DNA of 64,000 nucleotides from NCBI RefSeq assembly GCF_011745365.1, contig NW_024468913.1, forward strand, positions 434,001 through 498,000, written 5' to 3'. Under the pieces are notes generated by a model. That model had not been told where the DNA came from. It was given only the letters and a program-made list of their open reading frames with translations, and searched no databases. Below, in pieces: positions 42,914 to 53,506 of this stretch. The translations under genes and the position numbers were made by a program. Every line of letters begins with the position of its first letter. The first letter of the stretch is position 1. Origin of the DNA: Cryphonectria parasitica EP155. Its lineage: Eukaryota > Ascomycota > Sordariomycetes > Diaporthales > Cryphonectriaceae.

Positions 42914-44591
42914 ATGCATTGCACCGCCCTTTCTACCGCTGCGGCGGTCGTGCTGGCCGTTGCACCGGTTGTCAACGCCAGCCTGTATCTCAAGAGCTCG
43001 CCTGTGCTGCAGGTCGACTCCAAGAACTACGACAGCCTGATCGCCAATTCGAATCACACCTCGGTAAGAAGAACTCACCATATCTGCTTCATGAACGACA
43101 ACCTGCCTCCGGCACTGTGGCCTTTATTGCCTTCCTAGGGTATTTCATAAGCTAACACGCAACACCGTCCCACCTCCCCAGGTCGTCGAATTCTATGCCC
43201 CCTGGTGCGGTCACTGTCAAAATCTGAAGCCCGCATACGAGAAAGCCGCCAAAAACCTCGAGGGCCTGGCTAAGGTGGCCGCTGTCAACTGTGATGACGA
43301 TGCCAACAAGCCGCTCTGCGGCCAGTTTGGTGTCCAGGGCTTTCCCACCCTGAAGATAGTCCGCCCTGGCTCCAAGAAGGGCAAACCGGTTGTGGAGGAC
43401 TATCAGGGCCAGCGTTCGGCTAAGGCTATTGTGGAAGCGGTCGTGGACAAGATCAACAACCATGTCAAGCGGGTCAACGACAAGGATATCGACGAATTTC
43501 TGTCAACCAAGAATGAGTCTGCCAAGGCGCTTTTGTTCACCGAGAAGGGTGTTACGAGCGCATTGCTGAAGAGCATTGCCATTGATTTCTTGGATGTCAT
43601 TACGGTGGGCCAGGTTCGGAATACCCAGAAGGATGCAGTGGACATGTTTGGCATTGAGAAGTTCCCAACCTTGGTTCTATTACCTGGTGGCGACAAGGAC
43701 GGCATTGTCTACGATGGTGAACTCAAGAAGGACGCCATGGTCGCATTCCTGTCCCAGGCCGCGCCACCCAACCCTGACCCCGCCCCGAAGAAGCCAAGGA
43801 CCAAGAGCTCGACACCCAAGAAGCCCGCTACCGCATCAGATGCCGAGCCCTCTGGGGAGGCCGAGGAGAAGGTCACCGAACCCGTTGACGACGCCAACAT
43901 CCAGAAGCCTGTTGTGTTTGAGGGTCCCCTGCCGATTGCGATCATCAACGAGGGAGAAAAGCTTTCAAAGAACTGCCTCTCATCGAAGTCGCACACGTGC
44001 CTTCTTGCCTTTGTTTCCAAGGAGAATCGCGATCCTGCCGCCGAGACCGCCCTCGCCTCGCTTGCGGAGCTGTCCCACAAGCACGCCCAGAGTAAGCGGA
44101 AGCTATTCCCCATGTACGAGGTCCATCTCGAGGACGACCACTCGGCAGACCTGCTCAAGGCCCTCGACCTTTCCCAAGGTGAGACGCACGTGGTGGCGAT
44201 AAATGCGCGCCGCAACTGGTGGAGATTATACGAGGGCGAGGATTACGGCCACGAGGGAATCGAGCGCTGGATTGATCAAATCCGGATGAGCGAAGGTGTC
44301 AAGCATAAGCTTCCGGCTGGCATCGTGGTCGAGGTCGAGCAGGCGGCCAAGTCGGCTACTGAGGCAACTCCTGAGGCGTCGTCCGAGCCTACCCCTGAGG
44401 CGACCGAAAGTGAGACCGCTGACACCACGACCGCCGCACCTGAGGCTGAGATCACCCCTGATGCCGAGAGTATTTCGGATAGCACTACCGAGGAGCCGGA
44501 GACACCTCAGAGCGGTGCGGATCCCACTGTGCAAGAGGAGACCGCAGCGGAGAAGCCGACGAATGAAGCTCACGCCAAGGATGAGCTCTGA
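42914..44591 (+). CDS. ER protein disulfide isomerase, single CGHC, KDEL tail
   Basis: Two exons, 42914-43063 and 43182-44591 (phase 0), give 519 aa. The enzyme forms or shuffles disulfides in the ER lumen. Residues 1-22 are a signal peptide. The first thioredoxin domain has VVEFYAPWCGHCQNLKPAYE, active cysteines about 59 and 62, and the cis-Pro in GFPTLKI. A second thioredoxin-like domain (about 145-230) has no CxxC; instead it shows KFPTLVLLPGGD. A linker with PAPKKPRTKSS separates a third thioredoxin-like part, in which CLLAF and MYEVHLEDD are seen. The last 90 residues are a Glu/Thr/Pro-rich acidic tail ending in HAKDEL, the ER-retrieval signal. The first splice places the catalytic site at the start of exon 2. 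Related to fungal P5/Mpd1-like PDIs. Confidence 0.93.
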
Positions 44592-44815
44592 ACGATTTCC
44601 TTCTGGTGGGTTCATGTAGGTTAGCAGGCGTATGGAATCGTTGCTTTTTGGGGGCTTGTCACGATTGAAAGGGCATCGTAAATGAGTATAATGAGTGACC
44701 AAGAGAAAATATCAAGGCTGCCTTCTCACCTGTCAATTGTCCTGATGGCAAAATATGGGTATCGTGTGATTTCTGGCATCTCGTCGTTCCTCGTGTTCGG
44801 ATGTTGCCGAGGGTA
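44592..44815. other. Convergent intergenic spacer
   Basis: 224 nt between the stops of the PDI and RRP41 genes. Nothing else is seen. Confidence 0.6.
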
Positions 44816-45716
44816 TCAGCCATCGACGTCCATGTCATCCAGTCCTGTACCCTTCTCAATGGCGCCCTCCCTGATCATCCTCGCGCCCTTCTCCCGCACC
44901 ACGTTGTCTAGTATCGCCCGCACCTTCTTGCACCCATCCACGCCCACCGCTAACATGCCCTCCAACCTCCTGACCTGCACGCGACTCTCGCACACCAGCA
45001 CCACAACCCTGTCACTCGTACCCAGCGTCGCGACCGTCAGGCTCGGGAGCTCCTGTTCCTCCTGGTGGTTGAGATCCAGCAGCGGATCGGCATCCTCATC
45101 ATTGGCGGCGTATGTTGACGTAGATCCTGCCGTGCAGGCTGCTATGTAGTCCGTCATCGGTATGCCGGCGTCGATGGCGGCAAGCGTGCACGCGTTGAGC
45201 AGACATGCGAGAAGGCTGCCGTCCTGCGAGAGAACGTGTAGAGAGAATGTAATCGTGCTGTAGGGATAGAGGTGCGTGTGGAGAGTCGAGGAGAGCGCAT
45301 GTGAGATTGTAGATTGCATCTCTGCGATTCGCCTGTAGCAATTGCCCCGTTAGCTCAAACTATTTTAGCTACTAAGCAATGCAAAGCAAAACTTACTTGT
45401 CATTCCGCCCTCTCCGCTTGCGGTCTACTGAGCTGAAGCCCGCGATCACGATGCTGACGGCCACCTCGGCCTCCTTTTCCTGCTCTGACCTCTGGCCCGC
45501 GCCACCTCCCCCGCCGCCGAGGGCGCGCCGTGCAGCTTGCTGGTCGGTGGGACCCGTCAGGACGCACATGACCTTCGTGTTGCCCATCTCCAGATAGCTG
45601 GAGCCGTCTGCAGCGGCCTGGGTGCGTATCTGGGCTTGACATCTGCGGAGCTCGTTCCAGCGGCGACCATCCACGCGGAGCAGCGCGAGGGAGTAGGAGG
45701 ATGTATCGAGGGGCAT
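44816..45716 (-). CDS. RRP41: Exosome complex subunit Rrp41 (Ski6)
   Basis: Two exons, 45716-45397 and 45332-44816 (phase 2, donor GTAAGT), give 278 aa. It is a core RNase PH-like subunit of the nuclear and cytoplasmic RNA exosome ring, which degrades and processes RNA; in eukaryotes the ring itself is thought to be catalytically inactive. The start MPLDTSSYSLALLRVDGRRW, then GSSYLEMGNTKVMCVLTGP, is the signature RNase PH entry. The second exon carries LYPYSTITFSLHVLSQDGSL, LNACTLAAIDAGIPMTDYI and LTVATLGTSDRVVVLVCESR. A Gly/Ala insert (LGGGGGGAGQRSEQEKE) lengthens one loop. The length fits the family (about 245-280 aa). Confidence 0.94.
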
Positions 45717-46189
45717 TGTTGGGGATTGCTGATCGCTGTTTCTTGCTGATTGTTGCTTATGAGAGGAAATGGTGGTTTTTATCGGAGTTGGGCGACAGTG
45801 GTGTTGGCAAGATTTGCAGATGGTGGTGATTATTGTCCTCTCAGATTGTGGTTAATGTTGCGAGTTTGTTGCTGAATGAGGCTCAACATTGGCATGAGCT
45901 CCCCTAGAAGCACTGTAGGAATTTTTGGAGGGGCACAATGCAGGGATACCCAGCAGTGCTGGTTGTTGACAGGGGTGCCCATGCTGCCACCAGTACTCTA
46001 CTGAGCTATGTACCTATGTAGATGATTATAATGACGTGCCACCTTTATACATTCAAACGAGGGGTTTGGATGGCTTTGTGCCTCTTTCTGTGTCAACCCA
46101 TGCCCAATCTTTCAAGTCTGGCCTTCATGACTTCAAGACTCATCCCTTTCAAGCAGGCGACCTACTTAAGATCATTCTCCATTTACAAA
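45717..46189. other. Divergent intergenic promoter
   Basis: 473 nt between the divergent RRP41 and glutathione transferase genes. The frame of the transferase is open back to about 46022, but nothing conserved precedes the ATG at 46190. Confidence 0.6.
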
Positions 46190-47032
46190 ATGCCAAACTC
46201 AGTCGACACAAGTCTGATACCACACCCCACTGGGGCTGCAGCCAAATACGCAGCCAAACATGAAGACGAACACCCTCTCAAGCTCTATGGCGGGTGGTTC
46301 TGCCCCTTTGTCCAGCGCTCATGGATTACTCTTCATGAAAAGAACATACCACACCAATACGTGGAGATCAACCCCTACCACAAAGCTCCCGAGTTCCTCG
46401 CACTCAACCCTCGGGGCTTAGTGCCCACGCTGGCGGTGCCCGTCGGCGGCGAAGGCAAGCAGCACAAGCCCCTGTACGAGAGCGTTGTGCTGTGTGAATA
46501 TCTCGATGAGGCATACGTCGATGAGAAAGACCACGGCCCGAGGTTGCTGCCCGAGGATGTGTATGAGCGCGCGAGATGTCGGCTGTGGATCGACCACGTC
46601 TGCACCAAGATCGTACCAGGTTTCTATAAAATGATTCAACACACGCCAGACAAGGCCTACACCATTGAAGACGCCCGAAAGGAATTTCTGGGCAACATCA
46701 AGACGTGGGTCAAGGAGATGGATGCCAGGGGCCCGTGGTTCCTGGGTCCAAGGTTCAGCCTGGTCGACATCATGCTTGCACCGTGGGCCAAGCGGCTGTT
46801 CCTGATTGATCACTACAAGCCTGGAGGTGTTGGGATTCAGGAGGCAAAGAAATACGACCCAAAGACCTGGGAAAGATGGCAAACGTGGTACGAGGCGATA
46901 CTCGACAGGCAGAGTCTGAGGGACACCGCGTCGTCGGATGACAAGTATATTGAGGCGTACAAGCGGTATGCTGAGGATACCACTGGCTCGCTGGTGGGCC
47001 AGGCAACTCGATCTGGAAACCGTCTACCATGA
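46190..47032 (+). CDS. Omega-like glutathione S-transferase
   Basis: A single exon of 280 codons. The N-terminal thioredoxin-like domain has LKLYGGWFCPFVQRSWITL, with Cys38 in a CPF motif, typical of omega-class enzymes that carry out thiol transfer, dehydroascorbate reduction or glutathionyl-adduct reduction. The cis-Pro is in NPRGLVPTLAVPV and the glutathione-binding SxxxxEYLDE is YESVVLCEYLDEAY. The all-helical C-terminal domain has RARCRLWIDHVCTKIVPGFYK and PWFLGPRFSLVDIMLAPWAKR, which is the N-capping SLVD box. No targeting signal, so cytosolic. The ATG at 46190 (AAAATGCC) was chosen because upstream in-frame sequence is Cys/Ser-rich without conserved character. Confidence 0.92.
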   Translation: MPNSVDTSLIPHPTGAAAKYAAKHEDEHPLKLYGGWFCPFVQRSWITLHEKNIPHQYVEINPYHKAPEFLALNPRGLVPTLAVPVGGEGKQHKPLYESVVLCEYLDEAYVDEKDHGPRLLPEDVYERARCRLWIDHVCTKIVPGFYKMIQHTPDKAYTIEDARKEFLGNIKTWVKEMDARGPWFLGPRFSLVDIMLAPWAKRLFLIDHYKPGGVGIQEAKKYDPKTWERWQTWYEAILDRQSLRDTASSDDKYIEAYKRYAEDTTGSLVGQATRSGNRLP

Positions 47033-47273
47033 GATGACGGTCAAACTACTTGGTCACCTCGATATACATTCGGAATCAGAGGCTTTTAAGGGGGGGATTC
47101 TGTTTCTCTAAGATATGGGTATCATCCCTGCCGAAAACCAAAGTCTACTAAACGAAGACACCAAAAAAGAAAGAGAAATATTATCGAGTGCACCCAACAC
47201 TCCCGAAGTGAAGAAGCCATACAGCGGCAATACAAAGTCAAACAATATTCCACAGATGACTCAAACCGCTTGA
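47033..47273. other. Convergent intergenic spacer
   Basis: 241 nt between the stops of the transferase and GH43 genes. No feature seen. Confidence 0.6.
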
Positions 47274-48410
47274 CTACGACTCGTGAGTCGACATACTGTC
47301 CGCTGGTGCCGTCGACACATCCCCCGTGGCAAGCGTGATCACTGGCCAGCCCTCCCAGCCATGTTTGTCAAAACTCAGCTGATTAAATCCGAAGTATGTT
47401 CCCGTGTCGCCAACACTCAGGTCCGGCTTCCCTTTGTTTGCTGGCGTATAGTGATAGTACAGGACGACGCAGTGCAGCTCCTCACTGTACATCACGCCTT
47501 GTCCACCCGGCGCGTATACCGAGCCATGGCTGCCCAGCACAATCGTGCCGCCGTTCTGGGTCAAGCAGTTCCTCCCGTCTTGATCGAGGTACGGGCCAGC
47601 TGGGTGGTCGGCTCGGCACACCATGATCTTGTACTCGTCTCCTGGTGGCGGCACCCCTCGCGTCTGGAACTTGCAGCACTGCCCGCTGCTAAAGAAGAGA
47701 TAGTACTTGGTCGGCGCGGAGCCGTCGGTCGGCCAGGCAAACTGGAAGCTGCCTTCTGTTGAGTGTCCGCCTGTCGAGTTGTACTCCAGGTGTGTCATCT
47801 CCTGCGCGGTTTCCTTGGCGTTCATATTGATCGGGCTATTCAGTGGCGTCTGATACAAGCCAGTGTAGTAGGATCCAAAGGAGAGGTAGTACTTGTCCTT
47901 AGCCCCGTCTGCGACGAGCAGCGAGGCGTCCAGGACATTGTACCCATCTGTCGACTTGTGATTCGCCAGCCTCTCGTTGTTCATCGGAATGTCCAGCTCT
48001 CCATGCAGCGTCCATGAGCCGTGCTCCATCGTCTTGGAGCTGGCCACATGGATATTTGCCGTATAGTACCAGTCCGGCGGCTTTCCGGTGTGCTGGGAAT
48101 AGTACATGTAGTACGTCCCGTCGATCTCATACACCTGCGGGCCCACGACCGTCTGGGCTATGTCGAGCGCGCCCTCAGCCTCTCTTGTCCATGGCCCGTG
48201 GATGCTGTGTGCCGTGTGTACCGTGCCGTTCCCCATGGTGCCGAAGAGGAAGTAGGTCCCGTCTGATGACCGTCTGATGAGGGATGGGTCGCGAATACCC
48301 GTCACGGCGCCGCCTTTCATGGCCTGAGGATCCGGCCATGTCACTCCGAGTGCTGGCGTTGCGAGCAGCAGTGGCAATGCTGCTGCGAAGGTATATAGAC
48401 TGAAGTGCAT
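47274..48410 (-). CDS. Secreted GH43 family glycosidase (arabinanase-like)
   Basis: A single exon of 378 codons. Residues 1-22 (FSLYTFAAALPLLLATPALG) are a signal peptide, so the enzyme is secreted. The five-bladed propeller residues of family 43 are visible: the catalytic base Asp in GIRDPSLIRRS, the pKa-modulating Asp in NVLDASLLVADG, and the general acid Glu in HSTEGSFQFAWP. Other blade phrases are GTYFLFGTMG, GTYYMYYSQH, KYYLSFGSYYTGLYQT and KYYLFFSSGQCC. The overall layout resembles endo-1,5-alpha-arabinanases and related arabinofuranosidases acting on plant cell wall pectin. Linkage specificity is inference. The upstream region is the promoter of this gene. Confidence 0.9.
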   Translation of the reverse strand: MHFSLYTFAAALPLLLATPALGVTWPDPQAMKGGAVTGIRDPSLIRRSSDGTYFLFGTMGNGTVHTAHSIHGPWTREAEGALDIAQTVVGPQVYEIDGTYYMYYSQHTGKPPDWYYTANIHVASSKTMEHGSWTLHGELDIPMNNERLANHKSTDGYNVLDASLLVADGAKDKYYLSFGSYYTGLYQTPLNSPINMNAKETAQEMTHLEYNSTGGHSTEGSFQFAWPTDGSAPTKYYLFFSSGQCCKFQTRGVPPPGDEYKIMVCRADHPAGPYLDQDGRNCLTQNGGTIVLGSHGSVYAPGGQGVMYSEELHCVVLYYHYTPANKGKPDLSVGDTGTYFGFNQLSFDKHGWEGWPVITLATGDVSTAPADSMSTHES

Positions 48411-49891
48411 TTTCCGTGGTCCGAATTTGTGTTAGGTATTCTCAAGGAATGATTATCGCTCGATTTGCGAACAAATGGAAATAGAAAATTATGATCTTCA
48501 GGAATTGCTTGCTTGTCTGTACATTCTATTATCATCTCAAGAACAAACAGTTTGTAGAGATATGCACAATTATGTATTCTACGATAATTCTAACAACAAC
48601 GAAGCTTTGACCAGACATGAAAAAAAATAGAAGGTTCATAAAGTCAATGTCCTGAATTAGAAACATTGAAAGGAAGAGTGTCTTTCTCAGTTGAAAGGAA
48701 TAATATCTCATCATTGTGTGGATGAAAGGAAGGCTGTCCCGCCCTTGCCGGGCATGTGAGCATTCTCTCATTGTCTTCTTGTGAATGGGACTATCATGGC
48801 TTCTACATGTAGAAAGGCTGAGCGGCGTAATGAATTGTACTTTGGTGAAGGGTGAGTCAGCCAACATTTGCTGATGGAATTGAGAAGTAATTGACAAATC
48901 ATGGGCCTGGTGGAGTAGGATATGGATGATCCTGTAGGCGTATCCGAAGAGTATAACTCAACTAGTATGTAAACTAATCAAGATGCAAATTTACCACTTC
49001 ATTACCTGTGCAATTAAGTTTCTTGTGAAGCAGAAGCCATGGTTTTGATATCCAGTGAAGAATAAATCTTTTTGCCGGTTCACAAATTTAATTGAGTGAA
49101 CTTGAAGAGCTCCTCTGCTTCCATAGTCGAGTCTGCGATGGGTGCCTCGACATACAGCGAGATCCTCAGCCTAACTGAGCAATATAACGGGCATTTCAGC
49201 TCTTCATTGAATTTTATGTTACTACATAAGAGAATTGTCCTCTGCTGTGCAGCTCAGAGGATCCAAAGATAGTATCAGCTGAGATTTTTGGTAATCCTTG
49301 AAGTGGGCCGTGATCTTCCAGATCAGCCTGACGGACCCAACTTTCGAGCTATAACCACCTACCCGGATAGTCCTGTGCCTGGACAAGAACCAGCTTCTAT
49401 CTGTAGTAACTGCAGTAGATATGCGTACCCCCAAATATTCATTTCTTCTTCTTAATTCGCACGCCTACTTCATGACCATATATGGTGCGTCAGCGAGCAT
49501 ACTCAATATCTCAGAGCTCACGACATTTTTGATTTTCTGCTCTGAAGATACTGGATACATTTTTGTTGCAATTGTGCATATGGTTTATCCATGCGTTGGT
49601 CTAGAAATCCAGTGTCTACCTATCTCATTTCCGTTCTAGGAATTCTATGTTGTCATGGAATGCTAGCATCCAGGCTGAAGGCTGGAGCCATTGTGTCTCC
49701 CAATTCCTATTCCTACTTGACTGAGAACTCAGATGGCCCAGAACATTGAACCTCTCACAAGTGATACTCCTCGGGGCGTGAGACCCTCACTCCGCGCCTC
49801 GCCCAAGTGCCCTCGATGTTCATGTCTGCTGATCCACTGCGAGCCGGTCAGTCATGTGTTGCAGAAGAAAGTTACCAAAAGAACTCGCCAC
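48411..49891. other. Intergenic region, promoter of the GH43 gene
   Basis: 1.48 kb, A/T-rich, between two leftward genes. Only short frames of biased composition are seen. No repeat or RNA gene recognised. Confidence 0.6.
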
Positions 49892-51377
49892 TTACTCATC
49901 CTTGAGATTAAAAGATGGCTCTGTCTGTCCCTCTTTGAGATTTGGGTTCCTGAAGATGATGTTCTTGGTCTGAAATAGAGAACGCGGTCAGCAAGACTCC
50001 TCTCTCTATCTGCGAGCTAAAAGCAGATTCCTACCAGCCCCAGGGTCAAATGTATCCCTGCCGGGTTGACCACAATCTCCTCAGTCGGCTCTTTGCCCTG
50101 GATCATGGCAGCCATGTTCCTCGTCAGGGCCGCTGCGTGGGGAGCCGCAGGACGTGCCGCCTTGTGGGCTCCAGTGTCGGCGATGTCGCCCACAGCGAAG
50201 AGATGGGGGTATAGCGGGTCGGCGAATTGCATGGTCGGCTTAACACGAATGAAGCCGTTCTTGGGGTTGATGAGGGAGTCTTCAGAGGAGCGCGGGAGGT
50301 CTGCGAGCCATTGGGTATTTGGCGTCTGGCCCGTGGCTGTAATCACAAACTCGGCGCTCAGAGCTCGTCCGTCCTGCAGCTCGACTGTGATGGGCTCGCC
50401 ACCGCCAACAGGGAACCCGCCCTCGGGCACCTTAACTCGGGAGCCGCCCACGAAGCTATTGACGAGGTGATTAGTCGTGCTTTTGTGCAGCAGAGGGAGG
50501 TTGGGCGGGACGAACTTGATGCCAAGCTCTTTGAATCTGTCCTTGATTATCTCACTCAGCTTTTCGTTATATACGGGCATAATCTGGTCCCGTGAGTGGA
50601 CCAGCGTGACTTCTTTGTCCGGGTAGATCTCCTTGAGATCACATGCCATTTGCACGCCTACTCCCAGTCAGCCATTATGCAAACAATATTACCAGAGCGA
50701 GAAAAAGAAGGGTTTGCCATACCGACAGCCCCGCCACCAATCAAGATGACAGACTTGGACTTCTTGATCGACTGGTTGAATTGTTTCAGGTACTCCACAG
50801 AGGGGTTCTTCTCATCCGAGGGCATGTTGCTAGGTGAGACCAGGCGTGTTCCTGTAGCGGCCACCAGGTAATCGAACGGGAGTTGCTTTGAGCCCTGCCA
50901 TTCTCTATCAAGGGTGAGCTCCTTCGGCTTCAAGGAAACCACCTTGGCCTGGATGCGGGCATGCTGCTCCTTGTTTGGCACTTCCGCAAACGCACCCGAG
51001 TACGGAATGAAGGCTTTGTGCTCGTGGCCGGGCAGGATTGCAAAGCGTGGCTAGAATTTTTAGTTAGCATGTGCGGATAAATTCTAAAGCAGAAATGTTC
51101 CAAGAACTCACAAAAGCGAACAGGTGGTGGAAGTGGCTATGAGGATCAATGAGGAGCACCTGTAGAGGCACGCGTTAGAGATCTTGTCACATTGCGATAT
51201 GGCTGCGACGCTGGCTTACGCGGTGCGTTGCTGGGAGGACGTTGGCAAGTTCTTTGGCGGTATTCTAGAAAGAATTACTGGTCAGCCAGCTGCTATGGAC
51301 TATCCATAAGCGATTCAACTCACGACGCCAGTGTACGATCCACCAACTACAACGACATTACGCAAAGTAGAAGCCAT
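49892..51377 (-). CDS. AIF/FSP1-like FAD-dependent NAD(P)H oxidoreductase
   Basis: Six exons, 51377-51324, 51264-51220, 51159-51112, 51050-50723, 50657-50035 and 49969-49892; all phases agree, giving 391 aa. The three tiny 5' exons rebuild the FAD Rossmann motif (VVVVGGSYTGV, then NTAKELA and VLLIDPHSHFHHLFAF), a strong check on the model. The family includes AIFM2/FSP1-type quinone reductases and fungal AIF-like proteins. The NAD(P)H Rossmann motif SVILIGGGAVGVQMACDL spans intron 4. Further landmarks are LVAATGTRLVSP, VTLVHSRDQIMPVYNEKL, FVITATGQTPNT, and PHLFAVGDIADTGAHK, the second FAD contact. There is no N-terminal membrane segment or targeting peptide. Likely electron acceptor is a quinone; this is inference from the family. 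Confidence 0.9.
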
Positions 51378-53420
51378 ACTGTTTTCCTTTGGCTGAAAAT
51401 GCAGGGTTGAGAAATATGATACTAGAAAGGCAATGGCTAGAGCGACAATGGACGCCTTAAATAGTCACAGCTTCATGTCCGGTGACGGAGGGATTGTGCG
51501 CCGCAGGCGAGGCTGACTGATTGATTAGATTGATAAGATGACAGCAAGAAGAACAAGTGGCTGCTTTTTGTAATACTAGCAGGATTTTTAAGTCGACCAC
51601 GGGCTTATAGGGCCACGGACTCGGTGCTCGGAGCTTTCGGCGAAAGGAGATCCACCCGGTCGGCAAGCGATCCGAGTTGCACGGAATTATAGCCGGAAGG
51701 TCGGAATTACGGGACAGCGCATTGCAGCAAGTTTGTCCTGGCCATAAAGTCAGTCTTGCCAGTGATTACGAAAGCAAGTGGATAAGTTATGTGTCTGTGA
51801 ACCTTGCAGTATCCAACAAGGTGCACTCGCACATGCATATGGTGCGGCCCGAGATGTTCGGTGTTTTAAAGACCGATATTGACAGTATTTCAGCAGAGGT
51901 GCACCATAACAAGGGCAGAGGGTAGGGGATGGGTGACGACGCACTTTGGAACATACACTTCCATAATCAAAAGGTGCTGCTGGAGACGTGTAATTACGTG
52001 TAGTACCCATCCGACTAGGAAATCATCACACGCCTTGAGCATTGCTCTCTCTTTAGCTCAGAACTGCCCAGACCTAAGTCAAAGGATATTCCATCTACAA
52101 TCCGATATTTGGACGCTGGGAACACGGTAAAAATACATTCAATGCATTCCTTCCATGGCCCTGTTCGACCTGACAAATTCCTGGGTAAAGATGCCCTCCG
52201 CTCCTGCAACGCCCGTTTTGCCATTCCCTAGTATCTCGTCATTCACTAACCCAATGGAACTTTACCAAGTCTTTATTCGAGAAGAAAAAAAAATGAGAAA
52301 AAAAGGTGCTCAGCTCGCTTTCCTTTGGGTTCAGAAGTAATTGCAAGGGATGCCAGGGCCGAGGTTCCAAGGGAAAAGGAGAGGAGAGCAGACGAGAGAA
52401 ATAGAGGGAGATGGGGCAACATGAGTAAATGAAAATTCGGGTGTCCTTGGCTGCTTTGGCGACTTGAGACTCTATTCCATCCCATTGGTGCTCGCCCTGA
52501 CCCTCGTCAACAATGGCCCATGAGGGCACTGCCACTGGAGTTGTCCCTATCACAAATGGAAAGAATATTATGATTATACTCCAAGGGTCGCTGCCCGGAA
52601 CTCGGAACACGTAGAAAACCGTTGAAGATACGAATGCTAGAATTGACACCCAATGTGACTTTGGCGAGCAAGGTGTAGTCCTGCATGTTCTTAGGTTGCT
52701 ACTCTTGAAGTTCTGTGCTAAGGAACTGAAAGGAAACCAAGTAGGATAGTTGGCAATGCTGAAGAATGTATATATCTGATTCTACTAGGTGCGCCTTCGT
52801 ACCCAAGTTAGGCACAAACATGGCTGTGCAAGGGGCTGTGATAAAATGCAGAGCATAGATTACGCTTGTGCTCGAGGCGACGTCCATACTGATTGCATGA
52901 ATTGATCGGGCTATTTCGATAAGGCTGGGCCAGCTTCACATTGAGAATGGCAGCATGCACTGTGGTTGAACAAAGAAATCAGAAACACACAAGATACTAT
53001 CTGAATCGTTATTCCAGGATAAGTAAAGTAGTGTACGTAGCAGAGAGATGTAAGCATTAGGGAGGTGGAGGAAGGTTGCAGTTTTCGGTATGGAAAGCTC
53101 ACTATGCAAGCGTCTGCTGCAAAGCAGATGACATCGGATGACAGCGGGTGAAGAGATGAGATGACAACTAACAAGAGACTGCAATTTCATGATAGTATGT
53201 AAGACAAGGTGAAGTTGCGCTATGGAGGCTGATGGGTAATACGCAGAACAACGTTGTTCAGGAGGTCCGACCTCATGCACTGTGACGTCGGTTATTTACT
53301 CCTAAAAAGTAAGCTGCTCAAGCTGTCTGAACCCTGAGTTTATGTTCTCAACATTTTTAAGTGACTTGTAACATAAGAGTTACATGCAAAAATGTGGTCA
53401 AGGAATTGAACCTGGATAAT
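51378..53420. other. Large intergenic region, one weak candidate frame
   Basis: 2.04 kb. The only frame worth note is 52239-52649 on the minus strand, with hydrophobic segments, discussed in findings. Otherwise no supported gene, repeat or transposon remnant. The minus-strand Pol III gene lies at its right edge. Confidence 0.5.
53388..53392 (-). terminator. Pol III T-run terminator of the tRNA
   Basis: Five T on the minus strand begin 28 nt after the mature 3' end of the tRNA-Ala, as expected for RNA polymerase III termination. Confidence 0.65.
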
Positions 53421-53506
53421 TGGACACACTGGGAATCGAACCCAGGACCACTCCCAACTTCGAAGCGAGTTGCTAAGGGAGTATTATACCACTAAACCAT
53501 GCGCCC
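53421..53506 (-). tRNA. tRNA-Ala (anticodon AGC) with 14-nt intron
   Basis: Read on the minus strand, the 86-nt gene folds as a cloverleaf. The acceptor stem GGGCGCA pairs with TGTGTCC (two G-T pairs), with discriminator A. The anticodon stem is CTCCC/GGGAG and the T arm is CTGGG-TTCGATT-CCCAG. Loop bases TT-AGC-A (anticodon at 53472-53474) are followed by an intron of 14 nt (53457-53470) after position 37, the normal eukaryotic site. The stem-loop CTCCCTTAGCA...TGGGAG matches yeast tRNA-Ala(AGC). Internal promoters are visible: an A box (TGGTTTAGTGGT) and a B box (GGTTCGATTCC). Confidence 0.92.
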
